NCBI GenBank assembly: GCA_019918135.1
Contig: WBZZ01006798.1
Span: 1-32,497, forward strand
Source: Paulinella micropora
Taxonomy: Eukaryota; Cercozoa; Imbricatea; Euglyphida; Paulinellidae
Direction: 5' to 3'
Length of the DNA stretch: 32,497 bases
Shown: one piece after another, positions 9,230 through 17,817 of the stretch
Layout: every line of letters starts with the position of its first letter
How positions within the stretch are numbered: position 1 is the first letter of the stretch
Program-made: the position numbers and the translations under genes
The notes under the pieces: generated by a model
What the model was told of the DNA's origin: nothing
Database searches by the model: none
The model's input: only the letters and a program-made list of their open reading frames with translations

Positions 9230-10216
9230 CTGCCGGGGTGCTCCATCGCATTCTCAGCTGGTCTGTTCCAGACAGTATCTCGGTACGGCGGCGACGAAGA
9301 ACTCGACGATGACGCAGTAGCCGGCGACGATAACGCAGTAGCCGGCGACGCATTAGCCGGTGACGCAGCAGTGGCCGGCGACGCAGCAGTGGCCGGCGAC
9401 GCAGCAGTCGACGACGACGAAGCAGCGCTTGCCCGTGTCGCTGAACGCGACTTGGTTTCTTCGTTGTTCAAGGCTTTCCACCACTTCTCGGCGGTGTCCT
9501 TGATGAAATCCCAGAGCCTTAGCTTACGCCGCGCTGTTTCTCTGTCTGCCTCTTTTTCTGCATTGTTCTCCACGTATTTCAGCACCGCGCGATCGCGGTT
9601 GGACCCTGCCGCACGTAGCGCCAGGATCCCCTCGAATGGTACCCGGCAAGTGGAGCACCTGGTTTGTCTCGCCCGGGAGACCACTTGCATAGCTACTTTT
9701 TTCGTATGCCGAGGCACTCTGGGCATTTTTGGCCACGCCTTGTAGCCTCTCTACCTCCTCCTCGGCCGCCTTATAGATTAAGTCGGCATGTAATAGGCAC
9801 GTGTTCGTCGCTCTCTCGATCTCCGACGCAAGTGCTGCTGCGAACTCAGCCCGTAGTTCTACGCAATCATTGCAATTGTTGCTCTTCCTTTCGAAGCCCA
9901 TCTCTACCTCCGCCACCATGGCGCTCACTGTGTTGGTCATGAAATGGGATAAGACTCTACTATAAAACAAGAATCGGAATGGAACAATCTGCCTGAGTTT
10001 CCCGTCCGCTCCAAACCCTACTTCTAGGCTGTCACCATCACCCTCCTTGAAGGTGGGCTCCAGGATGTCAGCAGGGGCTTCCTCGTCGAGGACGTCGTCG
10101 TCGCTGAGGCTGCCCGCCGCTTCATTTGCGATGGTTTTGGCTTTCTTGTTCAAGTACCCCTTCTTCTTCTCTTCATCCGCTGGCCTCTTCCCCCCTGCCC
10201 CTCCTTTCTTGTTCAT
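9223..10216 (-). CDS. Charged protein with CxxC and Ser/Ala repeats, frame broken at an A6 run
   Basis: The ATG at 10216 (complement) opens a Lys-rich start with clustered basic residues, then an acidic patch, then a helical region. The frame changes near the run of six As (T run 9697-9702 on the plus strand), consistent with one extra base or +1 recoding. The next frame contains CSTC, a Lys/Arg/Glu-rich helix and a repeated SPATAA-type segment encoded by tandem 18-base units at about 9300-9420, ending at a TGA near 9223. That stop may be intronic, since a coding segment in another frame follows at once. The base composition is less GC-rich than in the neighbours. I recognise no family. A nuclear role is possible from the basic start. 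Confidence 0.55.
9300..9420. repeat. Tandem GCCGGCGACGCAGCAGTG units in coding sequence
   Basis: About six imperfect units of 15-18 bases encode the Ser-Pro-Ala-Thr-Ala repeats of the minus-strand protein. The units differ by whole codons, so the frame is kept. Confidence 0.75.
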
Positions 10217-10888
10217 GACAGGTGCGGAGCGGAACTCGCTCCCGGTTTTCGTAGCCTAACACATCATCACCAAGAGTCGTGCCAGGTCGAGAAGGTGCGT
10301 GCGCTGTCCCTAGAAGGCAGACCCGTGCCGCCGCAGTCGTGCCTCTCCTTCCTCTCTCTGCCTAACCCGCTAGGGCTTCTTTCTGTTGTGTCCTTTATCC
10401 TGCCAGCGAGACTACTTCTGGCTGGCCCCCTCCGTCTCTCCTCTGCCTTCCCCCGCCCGACAGAGGAGCAATCCTTTTTCTGTGCACTTGGCCTACCTGC
10501 TGCAAGCGCGGACCTGGTCCGTCCCTGTGCCAGCGTCTTTGGTACTTGTACTGCAACCTGGCGCCGCGGCGTGAGACGTTGGCCGCGGCGGGGGAGAGCG
10601 CTGGGAGAGGGGGGGGAGACGGAGTAGGGGGGAAAAGGCGGGAGAGAGGAGAAAACCCCCCCCTCTTCCTCCCGCCGCCGCCGCGGCTCCCCCCCCCCTT
10701 CCCGGGGTGCGGACGCGGGGGGGGGGGGGGGGGGGTCGTCGGGCCGTGGGTAAAGGGGGGGGGGCGCGTTGGCTTCTCCGCCAGACTCGGACCGCCGGCG
10801 AGCCGCACAAGCCAGCACCCACCTAAACCGCTTTCCCTATGTCCGGCGAGAAGTTGCTGGCCGGGGGCCTGCCCCAGGGGACAGCCGA
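10217..10888. promoter_or_regulatory. Divergent intergenic region with G run
   Basis: It separates the minus-strand gene starting at 10216 from the plus-strand gene starting at 10889. It has no supported gene. It contains C/T-rich tracts and a long G run near 10719-10735, followed by another near 10757-10766. I see no TATA box. Confidence 0.4.
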
Positions 10889-11878
10889 ATGCACGCCCTG
10901 GGCCGTGTCGGAGCCGGCAACGTGGCCAGTTTGCTGGAGCGCCGTGGGGCCGGGCTACTGACGGTGTCGATCCTGCAAGTGGCCTGGGGCTCTTGGTTCC
11001 TGGGCCGGGCGGCCGTCCTGTGGTAACACACGAACCGAGCCGCACCCAGCGGTGCTGCGTACAGCCGGAGCTTGCAGGTGCGTGGCCTGTCGCCACGCAC
11101 CGATCGCCCCGGCGCCGTGCTGTTACTAGCGCTGAGCCGCCTCCTCTCCTTCTTCTTCTTGTTGGTGAGCCCTCACGGGCGTGGGGACGAACAGAGCGCC
11201 CGCGGGTGGTTCCTGGTAGCCGAGAACGTCTATCTGTGGTGTGCCCTGAGTACGCTGGGTTCGGCCGTCTTGGCTGACACGCGCGGCCTGCACGTGACGC
11301 TGGCGGCCTGTTGGCTAGGGGTCTTGGGCAGCGCCCTGTCAGGGGCCCGGCTGGGTTGGCTCCTGACGCCGGCCGCGCTGGGCCTGCTCTGGGCCGGCGG
11401 GCAGGCACGGGACTGGCTGCGGCGCGTGCCGGAGTGTGCGGACGAGGGGGGGACCCCGGGCCAGGAAGACCTGCGGCGCGCCGGCCAGGTCCGCTTCGGC
11501 CGCTGTGTGCTGGCCGTGGCGGGCCTGGCTCTGATGTACGCCTGTGCCGCACTGCTGCCCGCGGACTACGACCTGGCCGTCTCCGTCGCGGCGGCGCTGG
11601 GGGCGGCCGGCCTGTTGCAGCAGGTCTGGTCGCAGCCCGACCTGTGGGTGCGGGCGGGTGGCGGTCGCGTACCGGGGGCACACGTGTACTACATCCGAGA
11701 AGAAGAGGAAGAGGCAGGGGGGGACGACGACGCCCCGCCGGGCAAGGCCGGGGGCGGCCCCGCCGTGGCGCCCCGGCCGGACGGAAATCCCGACGGCGAC
11801 GACAACCACGGGCCGCGGGCAGTAGTGCCCGCGGCGGCCGAGGCGCCCCCCGGCGCCCTGGGCGGGGCCCGGTCGTAG
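10889..11878 (+). CDS. Seven-span membrane protein with acidic tail, in-frame TAA or 42-base intron
   Basis: The ATG at 10889 starts the frame and TAG ends it at 11878. Seven hydrophobic segments follow one another, for example GLLTVSILQVAWGSWFLG, LLLALSRLLSFFFLLV and CVLAVAGLALMYACAALL. A hydrophilic tail with an acidic run (REEEEE) and Pro/Gly-rich end follows. A TAA at 11024-11026 interrupts the frame after the first segment. Bases 11023-11064 begin GTAACA and end GTACAG, have a length divisible by three, and would remove the stop while keeping the frame, so a very small intron is a good explanation. The alternative is a nonsense change. The seven-span layout resembles receptor-like or transporter-like proteins, but I see no diagnostic motif. 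AATAAA at 12020 follows. Confidence 0.6.
11023..11064 (+). other. Candidate 42-base GT-AG intron
   Basis: It begins GTAACA and ends GTACAG, contains the in-frame TAA, and joins phase 2 to phase 2 without changing the frame. The evidence is purely from sequence. Confidence 0.4.
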
Positions 11879-12019
11879 CCCGCGGCGGCCGAGGTGCCGC
11901 CGCCATGTCCTGCCCGAGATTTGGCCTCCTGCGCCGCCGCGGCGCCCGTTCGCCCGGTCTCCGTGCGTGGCCCGTACCTGGCGGGGTCCCGTGCCCTGGC
12001 GCCCGTAGTTTGTCAGTTT

Positions 12020-12025
12020 AATAAA
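12020..12025 (+). terminator. AATAAA polyadenylation signal
   Basis: It lies about 140 bases after the stop of the seven-span gene. The same site, TTTAATAAAT, offers weaker signals to the opposite strand, where the F-box gene ends at 12086. Confidence 0.6.
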
Positions 12026-12085
12026 TAGATCTAGGTACAGCCACGTGAAAACCCCCGGCCTCCCGCGCGGTCGTCGCCCCCGGCC

Positions 12086-13573
12086 TCATCTCCGGCCCGC
12101 GGGGCCGGGGTCGCTCGTCTGCTCTAGCCGGACCCGGAGGTAGGGGCGGAGCTGCCGCAGCTGCTGCACGTCGCCCCCGTCCACCGCTGCGGCGGAGCCC
12201 CGCAGGTCCAGGGTTTGCAGGCAGGGCAGCGCCCTGGCCAGCCTGGCGAGGTTGCGCACGAGCCCCTGGTGTTCGCGCAGCGCTAGTACTTGCAGCCCCG
12301 CGCCGCCGCCGTGCGGCACCGGCCAGTCCAGGCCGGCCTGGCACCGCACCAAGGCAAGGCGGCGCAGGGCCGGACGCCGGGCCAGCGCCTCTGCCTCTCC
12401 TGCAGCCAAGCACAGGCAGTCGGACAGGAACAGCTCGGCCAGCCCTGCTGGTAGCAGCGCCAGGCTCTGCACATAGTGCGCCCCGCGCAACGACAGGCGC
12501 CGCAGCACGGCCAGCCCGGCCAACAAGCCGAGCTCCCGCAGGTTACAGTTGGTGAGCACCAGTTCTTGCAGGCCCGCGCTGTGCAGCCGGAAGGCCGCCG
12601 CCCCCAGGGCCCGGGCGGTCCACACGTCCAGCGCGCCGTTCACGTCCGCCAGCTCCAGCCGCCGCAGGTGCGGCGCGTCCTGGTTGAGGTACCACAGCAG
12701 GCGCTGGACGTCGGCGCCCGTCTTGGCGCGGTACGACAGGCGCAGGTCCTGCAGCGCCGGCAGGCGCCGCAGGTACAGCAGCGCGGAGGGGGGCACCCCT
12801 CCCCAGCGGTCGTGGTGCAGCGTGAGCAACCCGCTCAGCGCGGCCAGCGGCCCGTCCAGGGCCGCGTAGGGTGAGTCGGTGGGCAGGCCGCCCCCGGCGC
12901 TCGGCAGCAGCGACCGGTGCACGGCAGGCAGGTACAGGTGCCGCAGCCGGCGCTGCACCCCCGGCAGGGCCAGAGTGTGCTCTAGGGTATGGCTGTAGCT
13001 GCCGGTGAGGTCGAGCGTGTGCAGTTCGGGCAGCTCGTCCAAGAAGAGGAGCCGCCCGACGTGACCGCAGTACCGGAAGCGCAGCACCCGCAGCGACCGG
13101 AGTTGTCCCAGCGGCGCCAGGAACCGCAGGCCGCTGCAGTACGTGAATTCCAGGGTGCGCAGCGCGCGGAGGCCCGCGAGCTCCAGCGGCGTGTTATAGG
13201 CCCAGCGATCGGCCAGCGACACCACGCGCAGGTGCGTGGTGTCGGGGAACGACTGCCGGCACGCCGCCACATCGCCGCTGCCGGCGTAGCTATAGTCCAC
13301 TGTGGCCGGGCTGAGCCGGCAACGCTGCTGGCACAGCCAGCGACGGGTGGCCTGGCCGGGCAGGCACAGTTCCAGTTCCCGGGGCCATTCGCCCTGCTGG
13401 GCGTGCCCGAACAGGCCGCCACGGCTCACGCGCCGCAGCGCGAACCAAGCCTTATGCTCCAAGTACCCGAACACCACACACCCGAGCTCGGCCGGGAGCT
13501 CGCCCCACCCGGGCGCCGGCCGCTCCCGGCCCACCGCGTCGTCACACCTCCGTCGCTTGACGCGCCCGGCCAT
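12086..13573 (-). CDS. F-box/leucine-rich-repeat protein
   Basis: An intact frame of 495 residues starts with ATG at 13573 and ends with TGA. Residues about 22-50 fit an F-box (LPAELGCVVFGYLEHKAWF followed by ALRRVSR), preceded by a basic segment (RVKRRR). From about residue 115 to the end there are leucine-rich repeats of the LxxLxLxxC type (for example LRTLEFTYCSGL, LHTLDLTGS, LQTLDLRGS). F-box proteins link substrates to SKP1-cullin-1 ubiquitin ligases and the repeats usually select the substrate, so a role in steering host ubiquitination is likely. Which proteins it targets cannot be told. It is one of the undamaged genes of the window. Confidence 0.85.
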   Translation of the reverse strand: MAGRVKRRRCDDAVGRERPAPGWGELPAELGCVVFGYLEHKAWFALRRVSRGGLFGHAQQGEWPRELELCLPGQATRRWLCQQRCRLSPATVDYSYAGSGDVAACRQSFPDTTHLRVVSLADRWAYNTPLELAGLRALRTLEFTYCSGLRFLAPLGQLRSLRVLRFRYCGHVGRLLFLDELPELHTLDLTGSYSHTLEHTLALPGVQRRLRHLYLPAVHRSLLPSAGGGLPTDSPYAALDGPLAALSGLLTLHHDRWGGVPPSALLYLRRLPALQDLRLSYRAKTGADVQRLLWYLNQDAPHLRRLELADVNGALDVWTARALGAAAFRLHSAGLQELVLTNCNLRELGLLAGLAVLRRLSLRGAHYVQSLALLPAGLAELFLSDCLCLAAGEAEALARRPALRRLALVRCQAGLDWPVPHGGGAGLQVLALREHQGLVRNLARLARALPCLQTLDLRGSAAAVDGGDVQQLRQLRPYLRVRLEQTSDPGPAGRR

Positions 13574-13717
13574 TGTGGCGGTCGGCCGGGGTGGCAGCGC
13601 CCGGTAGGGACACGACCCCCGTCGCCCCCCTCTCCCCCCCCGCGCGGAGGGAGGGCGGCATGGCGGCGGGTGCGGCGCCAGGGCGTGCCCCGCGGGGCGG
13701 GAGGCGTGCCCGGGGGT

Positions 13718-14060
13718 GCGGCGCCAGGGCGTGGCCGGCGGGGGGGGGGGGGGGGGCAGCTCGTGTGCCCGGGGAGGGGCTGGCGGCCGACGCCTCCCTC
13801 AGCGCAGTGCCAAAAGTCGATTCGCCACGGGGTAGATGGCTCAGGCCACGCTGCCCCAGTCTTTGCCCTTGCCCCGAGCGCTACCTCCAACGAGAGGAGC
13901 TAGCTCTTCACGTGGCCTTGCATGTCTGGACCGGCCAGCCGCCCTCGGCGTGGCGACCCCGCGACGAGCAGGGAAGTGCAGCGCCGCCACCGTCCCTCTT
14001 CTTAGCCCGCCCGCCGCGGCGACGCCATTCGTCGGTGACCCAGCCTCCGCCACCGCGGGA
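13718..14060 (+). pseudogene. Degenerate copy of the zinc-finger start region
   Basis: This block matches 15184-15552 base for base over long stretches, including the TAGATGGCTCAGGCCACG start context (ATG 13836). Compared with the other copy it has one extra base and nine missing bases where the zinc-finger cysteines should be. The frame from the ATG therefore leaves the finger, and in the finger frame the CxxC pair becomes CxC. The His pair survives (LHVALH). It is probably a decayed duplicate. It could still be regulatory, since the upstream context is just as well kept as the coding part. Confidence 0.7.
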
Positions 14061-14257
14061 TGGACGGCAACTCGAGCGGGACCGGCACGCCTGTCAGCCG
14101 CCAAAGGCCTAGCCGTGAAAGGCCGGGCCTCGTACACGGCGAACGCGAGGTGACTAAGCATGAGCGCCAGATCCTGTAAAGAAAAGAAAGTGCGAGCAAA
14201 AAAAGAGCTTGCTGCAGCTCTGGCCACACAAAAAAACCTCCGAGCAAAAATATTTCG

Positions 14258-14267
14258 TTTATTTATT
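14258..14267 (-). terminator. Overlapping AATAAA signals
   Basis: The plus-strand TTTATTTATT gives two overlapping AATAAA motifs on the minus strand, about 10-20 bases after the stop of the short LRR gene at 14277. Confidence 0.7.
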
Positions 14268-14276
14268 AAACTACGA

Positions 14277-14740
14277 TTAGTAACAAGGGCCGCGAGGGCG
14301 GGACGCACGCCCACAAAAAGATTCAACGGCCCCACCTTGGCGAACCGCCATTTGCATAATACTGTCTAGATGCCTTTCGCTCAGCTTGCAACAAGCCCAA
14401 GTCTTGCCTCCTGTTTTATCAAAGACTATGCAACGTTGGCGCGCCCTGCAAAAGTCTTCGAGGTATTCTGCGTGCACGTTTTGGCAATCCTCGACATGTA
14501 GCTTTTGCAGCGTCCCGATAGCCTTGACGTAGTCGAGACCAGTCATGCAGATTTTACAGTTAGTGAGATCGAGCTCCTTGAGCTTCTTGACCATTTCTGC
14601 CACGTGCCTGAGCCCCTTGTCGTGATGTTTTTGCAGTCGGCGAGCACAAGCTTGTTGAGATCTGGTCGTGCCTTCAGAGCCTGCTCCAGCTGTTCATCCG
14701 TGATTTCAGCACCTCCAGTAAAGTCTGACCTGCGGGGCAT
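14277..14740 (-). CDS. Short leucine-rich-repeat protein, frame broken at a G4 run
   Basis: The ATG at 14740 (complement) opens a frame with one LRR-like unit (LNKLVLADCKNI). Another frame then carries LKELDLTNCKICMTGL and LQKLHVEDC and ends at TAG 14277-14279. The span is one base short of a multiple of three. The switch falls at a G4 run (C run 14613-14616 on the plus strand), where one missing base would restore the repeat periodicity. At about 154 codons it is much shorter than the other LRR proteins and has no visible F-box. The codons are less GC-rich than in neighbours. It may be a remnant of a larger LRR gene or a small adaptor. Two AATAAA signals follow at once. Confidence 0.6.
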
Positions 14741-15307
14741 GCACAACAACTGAGCCAGGTAGAAACGCTTTTACACGCTCAGAAAGGGGAACGGACCCGT
14801 CTTTGTTGCTGGCACCCCTGACGTTGCTCTTGAGACATGTTGGCTGCTACACACTTTTTTGGGGAGGAGGGACGTCCGCCGCCTACCCCCCACGCGCGGG
14901 GGCAGGAGACGTGGCCGGCGGGGGGGGGGGGGGGGAGGCGGGACGTCCGCCACCTACCCACGGCGCGGGGGCAGGACGCGTGGCCGCGGGGGGGGGGGGG
15001 GGATGCGGCAGGAGGCGTGGCCGGCGGGAGGGGGGGCGGCAGGCAGGAGGCGTGGCCGGCGGGAGGGGGGGGGGGCGGCAGGCAGGAGCGTGGCCGCGGG
15101 AGGGGGGGGGGGGGGGGGGGGGGGCGGCAGGCAGGAGGCGTGGCGCTTGGGGGGGGAGGCGGGCAGGAGGCATGGCGGGGCGCGCGGCGCCAGGGCGTGG
15201 CGTGACGCGGGGGGGGGGGGGGGGGGGGTAGCTCGTGTGCCCGGGGAGGGGCTGGCGGCGGACGCCTCCCTCGGCGCAGTGCCAAAAGTCGATTCGCCAC
15301 GGGGTAG
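14741..15307. repeat. G-run minisatellite zone
   Basis: Units of about 45-60 bases built from GGCAGGAGGCGTGGCCGGCGGG plus a G run recur between 14880 and 15200. The G runs reach about 20 bases (near 15100-15123 and 15209-15228). No gene is supported. On the C-rich strand the frames are Pro-rich shadows. The zone lies directly upstream of the zinc-finger gene. Confidence 0.7.
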
Positions 15308-15552
15308 ATGGCTCAGGCCACGCTGCCCCAGTCTTTCCCTTGCCTCTTCTGTCCCGAGCGCTACCTCCGACGAGAGGAGCTAGCTCTCCACGTGGCCTTG
15401 CATGTCTGGGCTGGCCAGCCGCCCTCGGCGTGGCGACCCCCCCGCGACGAGCAGGGAAGTGCAGCAGCGCCGCCACCGCCCCTCTTCTCAGCCCGCCCGC
15501 CGCGGCGACGCCAGTCGTCGGTGACCCAGCCCCCGCCATCGCGGCCCCCGCC
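15184..15552. repeat. Second copy of the duplicated zinc-finger block
   Basis: It is homologous to 13718-14060. This copy carries the intact finger. The similarity covers sequence upstream of the ATG, the finger and about 150 bases beyond it. Confidence 0.8.
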
Positions 15553-15934
15553 ACCGCGGCTTCCCCCACGGCGGCCCCAACGGCGCCCCCTGCCCCCACG
15601 CCTGCGCCAGCTAGGACCGGCGTCGGGCCAGCGCCGGCCGGCAGAGAGAGAGAGAAGGGGGAGGGGGGGGGACCGCCGGGCGGCCGTGGGGCACGGGAGG
15701 TGGTCGGGGGAGAGGGCGGCGCGCGCTGCTACCACCCCGGGGTGGGGAGCGTGGCCGGGGAGGGGGGCGGGCGGACGCCGCCCGGCACGTGCCGGGGGGG
15801 AGGGCGCGGTCCGCAGGGGGGGGGGGGGGGGGGAGGGCGTGCCCCCCCCCCCCCCGCCGGCACGCCAGCCGGGGCCGGCCCAGAAAACAGGAGGGGGGCC
15901 TTGCTCCACCCGCACCCTCGATGGGCTTGTATGA
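15308..15934 (+). CDS. C2H2 zinc-finger protein
   Basis: The ATG at 15308 is immediately preceded by an in-frame TAG, which fixes the start. Residues 12-32 are a classical finger, Cys12-x2-Cys15-x12-His28-x3-His32, with Tyr19 and Leu25 at the core positions. The rest of the 208 residues is Pro/Arg/Gly-rich low complexity. It runs across G and C tracts (about 15817-15856) and overlaps the ATG of the nuclease gene by 14 bases. The finger is convincing. The long tail may not be real, since another frame over 15470-15640 is also Ala/Pro/Thr-rich and a frame change could occur there. A single finger could bind DNA, RNA or protein. Confidence 0.5.
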   Translation: MAQATLPQSFPCLFCPERYLRREELALHVALHVWAGQPPSAWRPPRDEQGSAAAPPPPLFSARPPRRRQSSVTQPPPSRPPPPRLPPRRPQRRPLPPRLRQLGPASGQRRPAERERRGRGGDRRAAVGHGRWSGERAARAATTPGWGAWPGRGAGGRRPARAGGEGAVRRGGGGGEGVPPPPPPARQPGPAQKTGGGPCSTRTLDGLV

Positions 15935-17243
15935 CGGCTGGAAGACCTTGGGGCGCCTGTGCCCCGCCGAACTGGAGGCCTCGCGGCTGGAGCACCCCGC
16001 CGGCGCGCTCGGGGAGCTGGGCCCCGTGGCCGTAGTGCAGGACACGCTGGTCCAGTTGCAGGTGCTGGCGTACCAGGCCCGCCAGGCCCGTCCCGGTACG
16101 CCGGCCAATGTGTGCCTGTGGCCCGGGCTCGCCGCGGGCCTGCTCACGCACACGCTCGAGTACTGGACGGGGGCGGGGGGCGCGGCGCCCGCGCTGCTGG
16201 TGCTGGTAGCCGACAAGCCCGAGCACGTGACCCGGCTCAAGGCCGAGACGCAGGCCAGGCGGGTCCGGGCCCTGGAGAAAAAGAGCCCGTTTGTCAAGCT
16301 GCCGGCCGGCGAGCTCGCCATCGACCCCGGCACCGAACGCATCCTGCACGTACAGCCGGGGGGCGCGGTGGTCGTGCCCGGCGCCTTTGTCGAAGACCTG
16401 CTGGGGGAGCGCACCGCGCGCGCGTTGCTGCTCAGGCACCTGGGCCAGCTCCTGCTGGGGCAGGACTGGCTGCGGCACCGGCTGGCCCGCGCGGGCACGG
16501 ACGTGGTGCTGGACCTCGGCGGGGGGTGTTGCTGGCGCCTGCCGGCCGGCGCCAAGGCGTGGGAGAAGCACACGGGGGACGGGCCCTGGGCGCCCGTGAC
16601 GGCAGGCGAGGCCGACGTGGGGTGCTTTGGGTGGGCGCTGCGGTGGTGGTCGCTGCACGGCCGCGCTGCGCTGGCGGCGGTGGAAACCACGGACACCGAC
16701 TTCTGGCTGCTGGGCCTGCTGCTGCTGGCCTCGCCCGCCGGCCGGGGCAGCAGGCTCTGGCTACGTTTCTACCACAAGCACCTGCTGGACCTAGCCCACA
16801 CCCACGAGCGGCTGCGCGCGGGCCACAAGCTGTGGCCCGTGCTGCGCGCGCTGAGCCTGAACGGCTCCGACTTTTTGCAGCACAAGGACGTGTGCCCGGG
16901 GGTAGGCGGCGAGTACCTCTTCCGTGTGCAGGTGCTCAGGCACCACCCGTCGCGCGAGGCCCTGGCGTACGCCGACTTCGCCGGCTTCCTGCGCGACGTC
17001 TGCGACACCTACAGCCTCAAGGCCAACCGGCCTCCGGCGCCGCCGGATTGTGATGCAGTCGAACTGCACGGGCGGCTCGCCCGCGTGCACAAGAAGCTGC
17101 CGGCGCTAGACCAGCTGCGCCAGAGCTGGACCCTCCATACCCAACAGTGCGACTACTGGATCGGGAGCCTGCGGGGCCTAGCGCCCCCGCCGGAGCCGGC
17201 CCAGGTGCCGGAACCCTCGCGGATAGCCAGTACGAGTCAATAA
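15921..17243 (+). CDS. Divergent FEN1/XPG-family nuclease
   Basis: An intact frame of 440 residues starts MGLYDGWKTL, the usual type of start of this family. The acidic sites of flap endonucleases can be placed in order: Asp41 (VVQDTLVQLQVLAYQ), Asp98 (VLVADKPEH, followed by the expected basic helix), Glu230 and Asp232 (GEADVGC), Asp258 and Asp260 (ETTDTDFWLLG), and Asp317 (LNGSDFLQ) in the helix-hairpin-helix-like region that continues VCPGVGG. These enzymes cut branched or flapped DNA with bound metal ions. In large DNA viruses, relatives act in replication, recombination or mRNA decay. The second site has Asp where FEN1 has Glu, and about 100 residues between sites two and three are expanded. 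The stop TAA lies inside an AATAAA signal. Confidence 0.75.
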   Translation: MGLYDGWKTLGRLCPAELEASRLEHPAGALGELGPVAVVQDTLVQLQVLAYQARQARPGTPANVCLWPGLAAGLLTHTLEYWTGAGGAAPALLVLVADKPEHVTRLKAETQARRVRALEKKSPFVKLPAGELAIDPGTERILHVQPGGAVVVPGAFVEDLLGERTARALLLRHLGQLLLGQDWLRHRLARAGTDVVLDLGGGCCWRLPAGAKAWEKHTGDGPWAPVTAGEADVGCFGWALRWWSLHGRAALAAVETTDTDFWLLGLLLLASPAGRGSRLWLRFYHKHLLDLAHTHERLRAGHKLWPVLRALSLNGSDFLQHKDVCPGVGGEYLFRVQVLRHHPSREALAYADFAGFLRDVCDTYSLKANRPPAPPDCDAVELHGRLARVHKKLPALDQLRQSWTLHTQQCDYWIGSLRGLAPPPEPAQVPEPSRIASTSQ

Positions 17244-17244
17244 A
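17239..17244 (+). terminator. AATAAA overlapping the stop codon
   Basis: AATAAA contains the TAA stop of the nuclease gene. This economy fits a compact viral genome. Confidence 0.6.
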
Positions 17245-17817
17245 AGAAGCAAGCAGGAGTCGGGTCTAGTTTATGTTCTGGACCAGAGAGAGAGAGAAGG
17301 GAGTTGGTACCTCCAACCAGGCGGGGAGGGAGGAGAGCGCCGTGCCCTGTCCGGTTGGTCCATGCCTGCCGGGGCGCCACTGCCGCTAGCGCGCCACGAG
17401 CCGCAGGTGCGGCCTCTGACAAGCGGGCCAGGCCGGCGTCCGTGAGCCGGTGGCAGGAAGGAGGGAGAGGGCAGCCGGCGCGGCCGGTAGCGGCTAGCCG
17501 CTCGGCCAGGAGATTTCTCTGGCCCCCGGACCACCGCACGCGCGCGGATCCGGCCGGCCGTAGTGCGGATCGCTAACCCGTGCTCGGGGCCCCGCCAGCA
17601 CCCGGGGGGGGGGGGCTCGGCTCCGCCTGCCCGGGCCGGGGGGGGGCAGGGCAAGAACGCCGTCGTCAGGTTCCGTTAGGTTCCGTCAGGTTTATTACTG
17701 GTCAGGACCAGCCGGAAGCGCCATCACGATTCCTAGCCACCCAGGCGGCCCCCCCCCACACCCTCTGCGGCCTCCACGGTCTCTCCTATCCGTGCCCGCG
17801 GTGCCGCTCGGGCCCGC
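17245..17817. other. Convergent intergenic region
   Basis: No gene is supported between the nuclease gene and the RING gene. It contains a G run near 17606-17615, a short direct repeat of GGTTCCGT at 17669-17690 and the minus-strand AATAAA at 17691-17696. Confidence 0.5.
17691..17696 (-). terminator. AATAAA polyadenylation signal (minus)
   Basis: It lies about 120 bases after the stop of the RING/TRAF-type gene. Confidence 0.6.

Larger units (their letters stand above)
13574..14276. other. Stretch holding a broken zinc-finger copy and G run
   Basis: Apart from the pseudogene copy described separately, I see no gene. A G run of about 17 bases lies at 13740-13756. The segment 14150-14276 is A-rich and ends with the poly(A) signals of the LRR gene at 14277. 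Confidence 0.5.

Noticed and set aside
9300..9420. CRISPR-like array
   Set aside because: The units are in-frame coding repeats with no spacers.
14779..15300. Pro-rich minus-strand frames
   Set aside because: They are translations of the C-rich strand of the G-run minisatellite.
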